Assembly: GCF_001202035.1 (NCBI RefSeq)
Contig: NZ_LGHT01000025.1
Location: forward strand, 124,001-188,000
Direction of reading: 5' to 3'
DNA from: Pseudorhodobacter wandonensis
Lineage (GTDB): Bacteria > Pseudomonadota > Alphaproteobacteria > Rhodobacterales > Rhodobacteraceae
Length of the DNA: 64,000 bases
The notes beneath the pieces were generated by a model. That model made no database searches. It saw only the letters and a program-made list of their open reading frames with translations, and was not told the DNA's origin. A program made the position numbers and the translations under genes. Positions 56,421 through 64,000 of this stretch are shown here, in pieces (positions within the stretch are counted from its first letter, which is position 1; every line of letters begins with the position of its first letter).

Positions 56421-57080
56421 CTAAGGCTTTGGCGCCGCAGTTTCGGGCGCAGATGCTTCGGGGGCGGGTGTTTCAGGTGCGGGCGTGTCGGGCGCCGTCG
56501 TTGGGGCCGCAGGGCTGGCCAAAGCGCTGTTCACGCGCTCTATCGCAACATTGGTAATATCGACCCGATCCAGACTGAGGATCACGGTTGATTGGTCCAC
56601 CAGCAATACGGCGCCGGCCTCTTGCATCATGGCGGCCAGAATTGGCACCGCCGAGTCGAAGAATGTTTTTTGGTCTTGCTCGCGCTCTCGCTTTAGGTCG
56701 CGGTCTTTTTGTTCCCACGCGGCACGAATTTTCTCGACTTTATCGTCGAACTCACGGGCCATAGGCTGAAATTCGGCCGGCGAAAGCCCGGCGCGGCGTT
56801 CGGTCAGCAGCCGCTCTTCGATTTCAAGATCGGCCTCGACCTTGCGGATTTCAACTTGCAGATTGCGTGCATCGGCTTCGAGCCTGGCAAGCGAGGCCTT
56901 GCCGAAAGCGGAATCCTCAAAAAACCGTTGTTGATTGATCGTCAGAACCGGAGACTGGATTATCTGTACCTGCGGGGCAGCATCGGCCGCAGGCAAAGCG
57001 GCCCCCTGTGCAAGCACAAGTTGGGGGCCGCCTATTGCCGCAAACGCCATCAACGACGCTGCTGCCAACCGCTTCCGCAT
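56421..57080 (-). CDS. OmpH/Skp-family periplasmic chaperone
   Basis: This 219-residue periplasmic chaperone has a signal peptide (residues about 1-25, AAASLMAFAAIGG) and a coiled-coil body (about 55-145, rich in Glu, Lys and Arg) typical of the OmpH/Skp family that escorts outer-membrane proteins to BamA. The C-terminal 40 residues are a Pro/Ala-rich tail with repeated PAPET units, which is unusual for Skp and probably disordered. It is adjacent to bamA: its start abuts the bamA stop (57080). Confidence 0.88.
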   Translation of the reverse strand: MRKRLAAASLMAFAAIGGPQLVLAQGAALPAADAAPQVQIIQSPVLTINQQRFFEDSAFGKASLARLEADARNLQVEIRKVEADLEIEERLLTERRAGLSPAEFQPMAREFDDKVEKIRAAWEQKDRDLKREREQDQKTFFDSAVPILAAMMQEAGAVLLVDQSTVILSLDRVDITNVAIERVNSALASPAAPTTAPDTPAPETPAPEASAPETAAPKP

Positions 57081-59431
57081 TAGAATTCGGACGAGATCGT
57101 CAAGTCGAAGCTACGGGTCTTATCGTAGGTTTCTTTCTTGAGCGCTTTGGAGAAGTTAAACCGCAGCGGCCCGATAGGCGTTGTCCAGAACAGCGAAACA
57201 CCGACGGAAGCACGCAATTTCATGCCGTCATCAACAATATCCGCCCCAGCCAAACCACCGTTCACGTTATCCAGGCTCCAGACCGAACCCACATCAAAAA
57301 ACGCGCCGCCCTTGATGTTGTATTCTTCGGGCAAGCCGATCGGAAATTCGGATTCGAACCGCGTAACGGCATACATATTGCCGCCCAAAGCGTCCTGGTT
57401 GGTCGCGTTCAAATCACGCGGGCCAAGGCCATTTGCTTCAAAGCCACGGATTTTGCCATTTCCAAAGAAACGCTCGGTCACCCGGGAGTCGCCTTTGATC
57501 ATGTTAAGCATGCCGCCTTCGAACACTGCGCGCAGGGTCAAATCGTCATTCATCACCCGACGCTCGGCCACGGCCAAGGCGCTGGTTGTGATCGAACGCT
57601 GATCGCCGCCAAAACCGGCGAGATCCTGACCAAAGCGCAGCAAGATACCGCCGTTCGGGTCAAGCCCACCTGTCCGCGTGTCATAGCTGAAGGAATAACC
57701 CAGAGAGGACGCGAATTGCCCGCCCATGGCATCCTCGGCCTGCAGAATTTTCGACGACCCCGAATCCACGTTGTTAACGGCGTTGTTCGCAAGCTTGTAG
57801 TTCAGGCTCAGGCGGCTGTAATCACCGATCGGGAAGCCGATACCAAAGCCAATCGAAGCGGTGCGCGTGTCGTAATTGGCGTTGTCCGATGTGGTTTCGG
57901 CATAGTCACCGCTGATTGAGAACGACAGGTCACGGCCAAGGAAGGCAGGTTCAACAAAGCTGGCGCTGGCACTTTTGGATGAGGACGCAGTAGAGATGCT
58001 GAGGCCGACAGACTGACCACGGCCAAGGAAGTTAGCCTCTGAGAAGCCGACAGTCAGACCAATACCGGAATCAGCCCCGTAGCTGGCACCAAAAGACAGC
58101 GAGCCGGTTGGCTGTTCCTGAACATCAACGTTGACGATAACCTGATCGCTTGCGCTGCCTTGTTCGGTATCAACCTTGGCTTCTTTGAAGAAACCAAGTG
58201 CCCGAATGCGCTCTGCTGCGCGGCGCACCTCGCCCGGGTTGAAGGGGTCACCTTCAGCGTTGCGGAACTGGCGGCGGATGACCTCATCCAGCGTGGTGGT
58301 ATTGCCTTCGATATCAATGCGTTCCACGAAAATGCGGGGCGCGCGCGAGATAACAAATTCAACATCAAGCGTTTGCTCACGCTCATTACGGGTAATGCGC
58401 GGCTGCACCGACACAAAGTTGAGCGACTTTTTCAACGCAAGGTTTTCAAGCCGCTGGGTGTTGTTGTCGATCACAGTCGGCGAATAGGTGATGCCCGGAC
58501 GCAGCTTTACTTCTTTCTGGAATTCTTCGGCATCAACGCCGTCGATTTCAGAAACGGTCGTCACTTTGCCGACTTTAAAGCTTTGGCCTTCCTGCAGGGT
58601 AAAGGTAACGAAGAAGCCGTCACGTTCGCGGGTTACTTCGCCTACAGCGTCAAGCACCTGAAAATCTGCATAGCCACGGGCCATGTAGAAATCCCTTAGC
58701 AGCTGTTTGTCATACTCGATACGGTCACCGATGAACGTATCGGACTGGATGATGCGGCGGAAAATGCCGGCCTGTTTGGTGGCCAGAACCTGACGCAAGC
58801 GCCGATCGGAAAACGCACGGTTGCCGTTGAAGGTTAGACGCTCGACCTCGACGACATCGCCTTCGCGGATGTCAAACACCAGATCGACGCGGTTGGCCGA
58901 ACGGCGGATGATCTTAGGATCGACAGTGGCGGCGATACGGCCACCTTCCTGATAGGCTTTGACAATCTCGGCGGCATCGGCCTCGGCTTGCGCGGGCGAG
59001 AAAACACGGCGGGACTGGGATTTGACGATCTTGGCCAGAACGTCATCCTTCAGCTTTTTATTGCCTTCGAAATTGATGATACCGATGATCGGAAATTCGG
59101 AAACCTTGATAACAAGCGTATTTCCGTTTGGAACTACCTCGACGGTTTCAAACAGGCCGACGCCGGAAATGCGCTGATAGGCGTCATTCAACTCGCCAGG
59201 CGACACGGATTGACCTGGGCTGATTCCGGCATAGGACAAAACAGTCGCAGTATCGACATTGGTATTGCCGACAACCTGAACCTTTGAAAACTGGTAGGTT
59301 TGCGCCTCGGCCTGCCAGGCATTTCCAAAGCAAGCCATTGAGACGATTAAAGAAACCGACACGATGGCGGAGTGGCGTTTAACCTTGCCCAAGATGTTGC
59401 GGGACATCGAAACCCGATCCGCAATATGCAT
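57080..59431 (-). CDS. bamA: Outer-membrane assembly factor BamA
   Basis: BamA is the essential beta-barrel insertase. The 783-residue protein has a signal peptide (residues about 15-43, ending AEAQ), five POTRA domains (about 45-425) and a C-terminal 16-stranded barrel. The final residues DLTISSEF end in Phe, as required for barrel signals. The ATG at 59431 is used; one at residue 9 (MSRNILG) is another option. It ends adjacent to the OmpH-like gene start and is separated from rseP by about 447 bases including a small open frame. Confidence 0.95.
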   Translation of the reverse strand: MHIADRVSMSRNILGKVKRHSAIVSVSLIVSMACFGNAWQAEAQTYQFSKVQVVGNTNVDTATVLSYAGISPGQSVSPGELNDAYQRISGVGLFETVEVVPNGNTLVIKVSEFPIIGIINFEGNKKLKDDVLAKIVKSQSRRVFSPAQAEADAAEIVKAYQEGGRIAATVDPKIIRRSANRVDLVFDIREGDVVEVERLTFNGNRAFSDRRLRQVLATKQAGIFRRIIQSDTFIGDRIEYDKQLLRDFYMARGYADFQVLDAVGEVTRERDGFFVTFTLQEGQSFKVGKVTTVSEIDGVDAEEFQKEVKLRPGITYSPTVIDNNTQRLENLALKKSLNFVSVQPRITRNEREQTLDVEFVISRAPRIFVERIDIEGNTTTLDEVIRRQFRNAEGDPFNPGEVRRAAERIRALGFFKEAKVDTEQGSASDQVIVNVDVQEQPTGSLSFGASYGADSGIGLTVGFSEANFLGRGQSVGLSISTASSSKSASASFVEPAFLGRDLSFSISGDYAETTSDNANYDTRTASIGFGIGFPIGDYSRLSLNYKLANNAVNNVDSGSSKILQAEDAMGGQFASSLGYSFSYDTRTGGLDPNGGILLRFGQDLAGFGGDQRSITTSALAVAERRVMNDDLTLRAVFEGGMLNMIKGDSRVTERFFGNGKIRGFEANGLGPRDLNATNQDALGGNMYAVTRFESEFPIGLPEEYNIKGGAFFDVGSVWSLDNVNGGLAGADIVDDGMKLRASVGVSLFWTTPIGPLRFNFSKALKKETYDKTRSFDLTISSEF

Positions 59432-59580
59432 TGTTCTGCCCCATAACTAATCCCGTTGCCCCTGACTAACGGGAATGCGGCTGCTTGTCAAAAGGGCAAA
59501 GGCCCATATTGTTTCAATGTGTTAAACATGCACGGGTTTTGACCAAATTTGCTGTGGATAAGTTCCCGAGGCAGCAAAAA

Positions 59581-59608
59581 AGGGCGCCACAACTTTATGC
59601 GGCACCCT
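59581..59608 (-). terminator. Terminator downstream of rseP/small frame
   Basis: On the minus strand GGGTGCCGCA and TGTGGCGCCC pair in 10 bp (two G-U) around a 6-base loop and are followed by TTTTTT (complement of 59576-59581). It lies 29 bases past the small open frame and ends the rseP transcript before bamA. Confidence 0.75.
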
Positions 59609-59636
59609 ACAGGGAACAGTGAATATTCGTTTTATT

Positions 59637-59774
59637 TCAGGGAACCAGAAGAACATGGCCCAGATAGGCCCCGGCCAATAGCCCTGCCAGTACCGTTCCG
59701 ACGCTAAACAGCCGGTCCCAGTTCAATCCCATCAAAAGTGAGATCCCCCGACAACCTTTCATGACCGCTTGCAT
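59637..59774 (-). CDS. Possible small membrane protein, about 45 aa
   Basis: This open frame after rseP encodes a C-terminal hydrophobic helix (VGTVLAGLLAGAYLGHVLLVP) behind a short basic head, so a small membrane protein is likely. Several starts are possible (59843, 59774, 59762, 59732); none has a strong ribosome site, and the ATG at 59774 (weak GGGTG upstream) is used here. A strong terminator after the frame supports transcription. It is tentative. Confidence 0.4.
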   Translation of the reverse strand: MQAVMKGCRGISLLMGLNWDRLFSVGTVLAGLLAGAYLGHVLLVP

Positions 59775-59878
59775 TGGTTTCACCCGTTTACATCTTTCAA
59801 GACCAAGACATTTTACCTGTGAAATGTGGCGTGATTGGGGCAACGGCCCTAATTGTTAAAAACTGGTTAACAATTCAC

Positions 59879-61234
59879 TTACGGGCAAAAGAGATCATTC
59901 CCCAAAGCAAACGCCATCAGAGATAGCAACAAAAGAAGCCCGATTGTCATCAGAATCCGGAGCACAGAGTCGGATGGCGGTTTACCGGTGACGGCTTCAT
60001 AGACGTGAAACACCAGATGGCCACCGTCAAGCACCGGGATCGGAAACAGGTTCATCAAGCCGACTGCCGTGGAAAGCCCTGCAATCATCATCACAAAGGT
60101 CAACCCGCCTTGCGAGGCCGCGGCCGAGGATACTTTGGCAATGCCGATCGGGCCGCTCATGTAGCAAGAGGAAACTTTGCCGGTAACGAGGTGCATGATC
60201 CCCGAAAGATTGGTTGTAATCAGCGACCAGGTACGCTCGACCCCCAGTATCAGGGTTTCAATGGGGCCAGGGGTATAAAGCTCGGGCGTGAAGACCAGAC
60301 CTTCGCCAAGGCCGATCAAATAGCGCTCTTCAAAGCCGCCATCCGCTTTTGGGGTCAGAGATTTGCGCGGGATCAGCGTGGTTTCCATCACCTCAGCGCC
60401 CTGCCCGCCGGTTTCGGGACGCCAGATTTTTAGCGACAGCGGCGTATCTTTGGAATTCTTTACATAGGCAACCATATCGGAAAAGGCGTAAACCGGCGTG
60501 TCGTTGATCGACAACACCACGTCACCGACCGCCAGACCTGCATCTTGGGCCGCGGACTGCAAGCCGATCGAGCCGATCATCGCGGGAAACGGTTGCGGAC
60601 CGGAAATGATTTGCACGGTACCGTCACGAAGGATGGTGTACTCGACACGGGCCGAGGAAGGCAGCGCGCGGGCCACTTCGGCAAAGCTGGTCAGATCAGG
60701 GGTATCGGCACCGTTGATCGCCAGAATATCATCGCCGACCTGCAGGGTTTGGGCGTTGTCAGGCAAACTGGCAACTGCGCCGACCACTGGCCTGTCTGCC
60801 GCGACGCCTGTGTAGAGCGTCAGGACACAAAAGATCGCGATGGTCAGGATGAAATTGGACACCGGACCGGCAAGCACGGTAGAGGCCCGCGCCCAAAGCG
60901 GCGCGCCATGCATACTGCGCCGACGCTCGGCCGCGCTAAGCCTTTTTAGCGCCACCCCGTCCTTGCCCGAGGCTGCATCTGAGTCGCCCAGAAATTTTAC
61001 AAAACCGCCAAAGGGAATGGCGGCCAATTGCCAGCGCGTTCCGCGCTTATCAACACGCGACGCCAGCACCGGGCCAAAGCCAAGCGAAAAAACCTCGGCA
61101 TGAATGCCAGACATGCGCCCGACAATATAATGCCCATATTCATGCACGGCGACGATGATCGCCAAAGCAACAACAAAGGCCGCGGCCGTCCAAGCAAAAT
61201 TGCCGACGGTCGGGAGAACATTCATAAAATCCAC
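59879..61234 (-). CDS. rseP: Site-2 zinc metalloprotease RseP
   Basis: RseP is the intramembrane protease that cleaves anti-sigma factors and remnant signal peptides. The 451-residue protein has the HEYGH zinc motif at residues 31-35 (in a membrane helix), two PDZ-like regions in the middle (residues about 170-270), and NLFPIPVLDGGHL near the C-terminus with the third zinc ligand Asp. The preferred start is a GTG at 61234 with AAGGA ten bases upstream; the frame continues to a TTG at 61258 that overlaps dxr, and an ATG at 61225 is the third option. It could act on the RskA-like anti-sigma factor in this window, but this is speculative. Confidence 0.94.
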   Translation of the reverse strand: MDFMNVLPTVGNFAWTAAAFVVALAIIVAVHEYGHYIVGRMSGIHAEVFSLGFGPVLASRVDKRGTRWQLAAIPFGGFVKFLGDSDAASGKDGVALKRLSAAERRRSMHGAPLWARASTVLAGPVSNFILTIAIFCVLTLYTGVAADRPVVGAVASLPDNAQTLQVGDDILAINGADTPDLTSFAEVARALPSSARVEYTILRDGTVQIISGPQPFPAMIGSIGLQSAAQDAGLAVGDVVLSINDTPVYAFSDMVAYVKNSKDTPLSLKIWRPETGGQGAEVMETTLIPRKSLTPKADGGFEERYLIGLGEGLVFTPELYTPGPIETLILGVERTWSLITTNLSGIMHLVTGKVSSCYMSGPIGIAKVSSAAASQGGLTFVMMIAGLSTAVGLMNLFPIPVLDGGHLVFHVYEAVTGKPPSDSVLRILMTIGLLLLLSLMAFALGNDLFCP

Positions 61235-61239
61235 TACGT

Positions 61240-62424
61240 TTACATTCCTTGCTGCCAAGATTGTACCGCTTCTGCGGCAGTCTTTCTTGCGAGATGGTCC
61301 ATACCAAGCACATCCTCAAGGGTCGTCGCGACAATTTGAAGGCAATTTTGGCACGAAAGACGGGCAAGCGTGTCTTCGACCACCTGCGACATGGCCAAAA
61401 ACGACAAATTGCCTGCAAGAAAATGGTCAAGCGCGATTTCCTTGGCGGCGTTAAAGGCCGCACCCGACAGGCCGCGCGTTTCCATCACTTCACGGGCCAG
61501 ACGCAAAGCAGGAAAACGAACGGGATCGGGGGCCTCAAAGTTCAGCGCGGCAAGGCGGGCCAGATCAAGCCGTTCCACGGGCACATGGCCCCGGCGCGGC
61601 CAATGCAGTGCAAAGCCGATGGCGTGGCGCATATCAGCGGGGCCAAGATGGGCCATGATGCCGCCATCGCTAAAGCCGATCAGCGCGTGGACGATGGATT
61701 GGGGGTGGACGATCACCTCGATCTGATCGGGGCTAAAGCCAAAAAACTCGCGCGTTTCGATCAGTTCCAAGGCTTTGTTGAACATCGAGGCGGAATCGAT
61801 GGAAATGCGCTGGCCCATCGACCAATTCGGGTGCGCCACAGCCTGTGCGGGTGTGATCGCCTGCATCTGTTCCAGCGTGTGGTTGCGAAACGGCCCGCCC
61901 GAAGCGGTGATGATGACACGTTCGACGGCGGCTTTATCCTCGCCCGCCAGCGCCTGAAACACGGCGGAATGTTCGCTATCGACCGGCAGCAAGGTCGCGC
62001 CGTATTTCGCGGCGGTGGCCATCAGCAAAGGGCCGGCGGTAACAAGGCTTTCTTTATTGGCCAGCGCCAATGTGCCGCCGTGGCGCAAGGCGCGCATTCC
62101 GGGCACAAGGCCCGCGGCCCCCACAATAGCCGACATCACCCAATCGGCAGGGCGATCTGCCGCCTCGGCAATCGCCGCCTGCCCTGCGGCTGTGGCGATG
62201 CCTGTGCCCGCCAATGCGTCACGTAGCGCAGGCAGGCAATCCTCATGCGCTGTGACGGCAATTTCGGCGTTCAGCGCGCGGGCCATTTCGGCCAAGCGTG
62301 CAATATTGCGCGCGCCGGTCAGGGCGACGGTGCGATAGGCCGCAGGGCCGCCACCGCGCATGATCAGATCAAACGTGCTTTCACCGATAGAGCCCGTGGC
62401 CCCGAAAATCGAAATGGAACGCAA
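61240..62424 (-). CDS. dxr: 1-deoxy-D-xylulose-5-phosphate reductoisomerase
   Basis: Dxr makes methylerythritol phosphate, the second step of MEP isoprenoid synthesis. The 394-residue protein has the NADPH motif FGATGSIGESTFDL (residues about 8-21) and the metal/substrate segment PVDSEHSAVFQAL. ITASGGPFRNHTLEQM is the active-site loop. It lies three bases after cdsA, in the expected order. The next gene, rseP, begins near its stop. Confidence 0.96.
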   Translation of the reverse strand: MRSISIFGATGSIGESTFDLIMRGGGPAAYRTVALTGARNIARLAEMARALNAEIAVTAHEDCLPALRDALAGTGIATAAGQAAIAEAADRPADWVMSAIVGAAGLVPGMRALRHGGTLALANKESLVTAGPLLMATAAKYGATLLPVDSEHSAVFQALAGEDKAAVERVIITASGGPFRNHTLEQMQAITPAQAVAHPNWSMGQRISIDSASMFNKALELIETREFFGFSPDQIEVIVHPQSIVHALIGFSDGGIMAHLGPADMRHAIGFALHWPRRGHVPVERLDLARLAALNFEAPDPVRFPALRLAREVMETRGLSGAAFNAAKEIALDHFLAGNLSFLAMSQVVEDTLARLSCQNCLQIVATTLEDVLGMDHLARKTAAEAVQSWQQGM

Positions 62425-62427
62425 GGT

Positions 62428-63264
62428 CTAGCCCCCGGTCGGCAGTGGCAAGGCAACAATCAGCGAAAGCAGCATGACCAGCACCACGGCGCCTGACATC
62501 GCGTCAAACCTGTCCAAAAATCCGCCATGGCCGGGAATCAGGTTCGAGCTGTCTTTGACGCCGGTGCGCCGTTTGATCCAGCTTTCGGCAATGTCGCCCA
62601 TTTGGCCCGCGAACGACACAACTGCCGAAAGCAGGATAATGCCTGCCGGTGCGTTGCCCGTTGCCCAGAACGCCAACCCGATACCGGCGGCGCCAAGCCA
62701 ACCGGCGGCTGTGCCGGACCATGTTTTCTTGGGGCTGATTGCCGGCCAGAATTTGGGGCCGCCCAAGCTGCGGCCGGCGAAATAGCCCATGACATCCGAG
62801 ATGACGACAACCAGCACCAGCCAGACAATCACCGCTGTGCCGCCATCCTGACGCAGGCTGATCAGGCCAAACCCCGTGATCATGACGCCTGCCGCCCAAG
62901 CAGCTGCCAAAACGCCGTCTTTGCGCGGTGTCAGCAGGAAGGCCAGCGACGGCACCAAAAGCAGGCCAATTACAACCGCACAAGGTGAGACCAGCGCCAC
63001 TGCAAGGCAAACCGCGCCAAGGGCTGCCAGCAAAAGTGGCAGTTGTACCGGCGAAAGGCCAAAGGGGCCGTAGGTGGTTTTGAGGCCCGTGATATTGGCC
63101 AATTCCCACAGCATGATCGCCGCAAGCACCAGAACCATTGCCGTAAACACGACACCGCCGGCCCAGATACCGATGGTGGCGACACAGATCATCACCGCAG
63201 CCGAGAGCATTCGGGGACGCAGGTCTTGCCAGCGGTTTGCGGGGCTGTTTGCGGGATCTGTCAT
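62428..63264 (-). CDS. cdsA: Phosphatidate cytidylyltransferase
   Basis: CdsA makes CDP-diacylglycerol, precursor of all phospholipids. The 278-residue inner-membrane protein has many transmembrane helices and the family signature KRRTGVKDSSNLIPGHGG then FLDRFDAMSG. The start overlaps the uppS stop by one base. It is in the canonical position between uppS and dxr. Confidence 0.95.
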   Translation of the reverse strand: MTDPANSPANRWQDLRPRMLSAAVMICVATIGIWAGGVVFTAMVLVLAAIMLWELANITGLKTTYGPFGLSPVQLPLLLAALGAVCLAVALVSPCAVVIGLLLVPSLAFLLTPRKDGVLAAAWAAGVMITGFGLISLRQDGGTAVIVWLVLVVVISDVMGYFAGRSLGGPKFWPAISPKKTWSGTAAGWLGAAGIGLAFWATGNAPAGIILLSAVVSFAGQMGDIAESWIKRRTGVKDSSNLIPGHGGFLDRFDAMSGAVVLVMLLSLIVALPLPTGG

Positions 63265-63995
63265 TATGGGGATACCCCTCCGAAACGCCGCTCGCGATTG
63301 CCAAAGCGGACCAAGATGTCAGCCAGTTCCTGCGGGCCGAAATCGGGCCAGAGGGTCGGGGTGAATTCATATTCGGCGTAGATGGATTGCCAGACCAGAA
63401 AGTTTGACGTGCGGGTTTCGCCCGAGGTGCGGATCACCAGATCGGGGTCTGGAATGCCGCCGGTATCAAGCCGCGCCGAGATTGCGTCTTCGGTCACGTC
63501 TTCGGGTTTCAGCCGCCCTTCGGCCACGTCTTGCATCATGCCACGTGTTGCACGCAGAATTTCGTCGCGGCCGCCGTAGTTGATGGCGACTGTCAGGTTC
63601 AGGCGGGAAAATTCGGCGGTGCGCGCCTCGATTCCGGACATCAGCTTGCGCAGCTTGGGGTCGAGTTTCGTGCGATCACCGATAAAGCGCACGCGCACCC
63701 CTTCGGAGGCCATACGGTCAGACTCGCGCTGGATGTAACGCGCGAAAATCGACATGAGGCCGAGGACTTCCTCGGTCGAGCGCCGCCAGTTTTCGGTTGA
63801 GAAGGCAAAAACCGTTAACCACTTGATCCCCAAATCAGGTGCGGCCGTGACGATTTGCTTGACACGTTCCGCCCCTTTGCGGTGGCCAACCAGCCGCGGC
63901 CAACCGCGATTGGTGGCCCAGCGACCATTGCCATCCATAATAATGGCGACATGCTCGACCGGCTGGGCCTTGATGGGGGTTGTAGTTGCTGACAC
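63264..63995 (-). CDS. uppS: Undecaprenyl pyrophosphate synthase
   Basis: UppS makes the C55 carrier lipid for cell-wall synthesis. The 243-residue protein has the diagnostic IIMDGNGRWA segment (catalytic D21) and GHRKGAERVK near residue 38-47, with the C-terminal DLVIRTSGETRTSNFLVWQ signature. The start is a GTG at 63995, five bases before the window end, so its ribosome site lies partly outside. It heads the envelope block as seen here. Confidence 0.95.
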   Translation of the reverse strand: MSATTTPIKAQPVEHVAIIMDGNGRWATNRGWPRLVGHRKGAERVKQIVTAAPDLGIKWLTVFAFSTENWRRSTEEVLGLMSIFARYIQRESDRMASEGVRVRFIGDRTKLDPKLRKLMSGIEARTAEFSRLNLTVAINYGGRDEILRATRGMMQDVAEGRLKPEDVTEDAISARLDTGGIPDPDLVIRTSGETRTSNFLVWQSIYAEYEFTPTLWPDFGPQELADILVRFGNRERRFGGVSP

Positions 63996-64000
63996 TGGCA

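Overview
The window reads as a stretch of chromosome from an alphaproteobacterium of the Rhodobacteraceae/Roseobacter group. The support is gene content and order: ctrA beside sciP, the uppS-cdsA-dxr-rseP-bamA-ompH-fabZ-lpxA-lpxI-lpxB envelope block, ccmF-ccmH, TRAP transporters, GTTC-N7-GTTC type SOS boxes, and protein sequences typical of the family. Genus and species cannot be fixed from the sequence alone. I see no prophage, insertion sequence, CRISPR array, rRNA or plasmid function, so this looks like a core chromosomal segment with some accessory metabolism.

Layout. (1) 0.1-6.4 kb: an M19 dipeptidase and a five-gene peptide ABC importer on the + strand, so di/oligopeptide uptake is linked to hydrolysis. 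(2) 6.4-12.3 kb: aroK-aroB on the minus strand, then divergently a small membrane protein, an exported protein of unknown role, xerD and a CNNM/CorC-type transporter. (3) 12.4-16.4 kb: a RACo-like ferredoxin/ASKHA ATPase without its usual corrinoid partners, then an ECF sigma factor, an RskA-like anti-sigma factor and a secreted fasciclin protein preceded by an ECF-type promoter. (4) 16.7-21.1 kb: tRNA-Gly(CCC), a RidA-type protein, and the zwf-pgl-pgi operon behind a promoter and a perfect LacI-type palindrome. (5) 21.2-28.1 kb: a DctP-DctQ-DctM TRAP transporter diverging from a cache-domain histidine kinase and LuxR-type regulator. (6) 28.4-31.1 kb: ilvI-ilvN behind a complete transcription attenuator with a Leu/Val/Ile leader peptide. 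(7) 31.1-35.3 kb: an EF-hand protein, a PaaG-like hydratase/isomerase, ccmH and ccmF. (8) 35.3-38.8 kb: an Lrp-type regulator diverging from arginase, a CtlX-like hydrolase and ornithine cyclodeaminase, a route from arginine/citrulline to proline. (9) 39.1-49.9 kb: housekeeping genes gyrA, trmFO, gluQ, hisI, a NifU-like scaffold, recG and ligA. Between recG and the NifU-like gene lies a 40-codon membrane-protein gene preceded by two SOS boxes. (10) 50-53.1 kb: ctrA, sciP, mnmA and a DUF2059 protein. (11) 53.1-64 kb: the lipid A, outer-membrane and isoprenoid block, all on the minus strand.

The most interesting parts are regulatory. The 40-aa open reading frame behind two GTTC-N7-GTTC boxes (45507-45698) is the best candidate for an undescribed system: an SOS-induced membrane microprotein comparable in concept to the Caulobacter division inhibitor SidA. 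Next are the sigma/RskA/fasciclin module, which mirrors mycobacterial SigK-RskA-MPT70/83, and the ilv attenuator, whose leader peptide, antiterminator and terminator can all be read directly. A GC-rich intergenic repeat family with a conserved GGATATTT-like tail occurs at least three times, with a fourth related copy.
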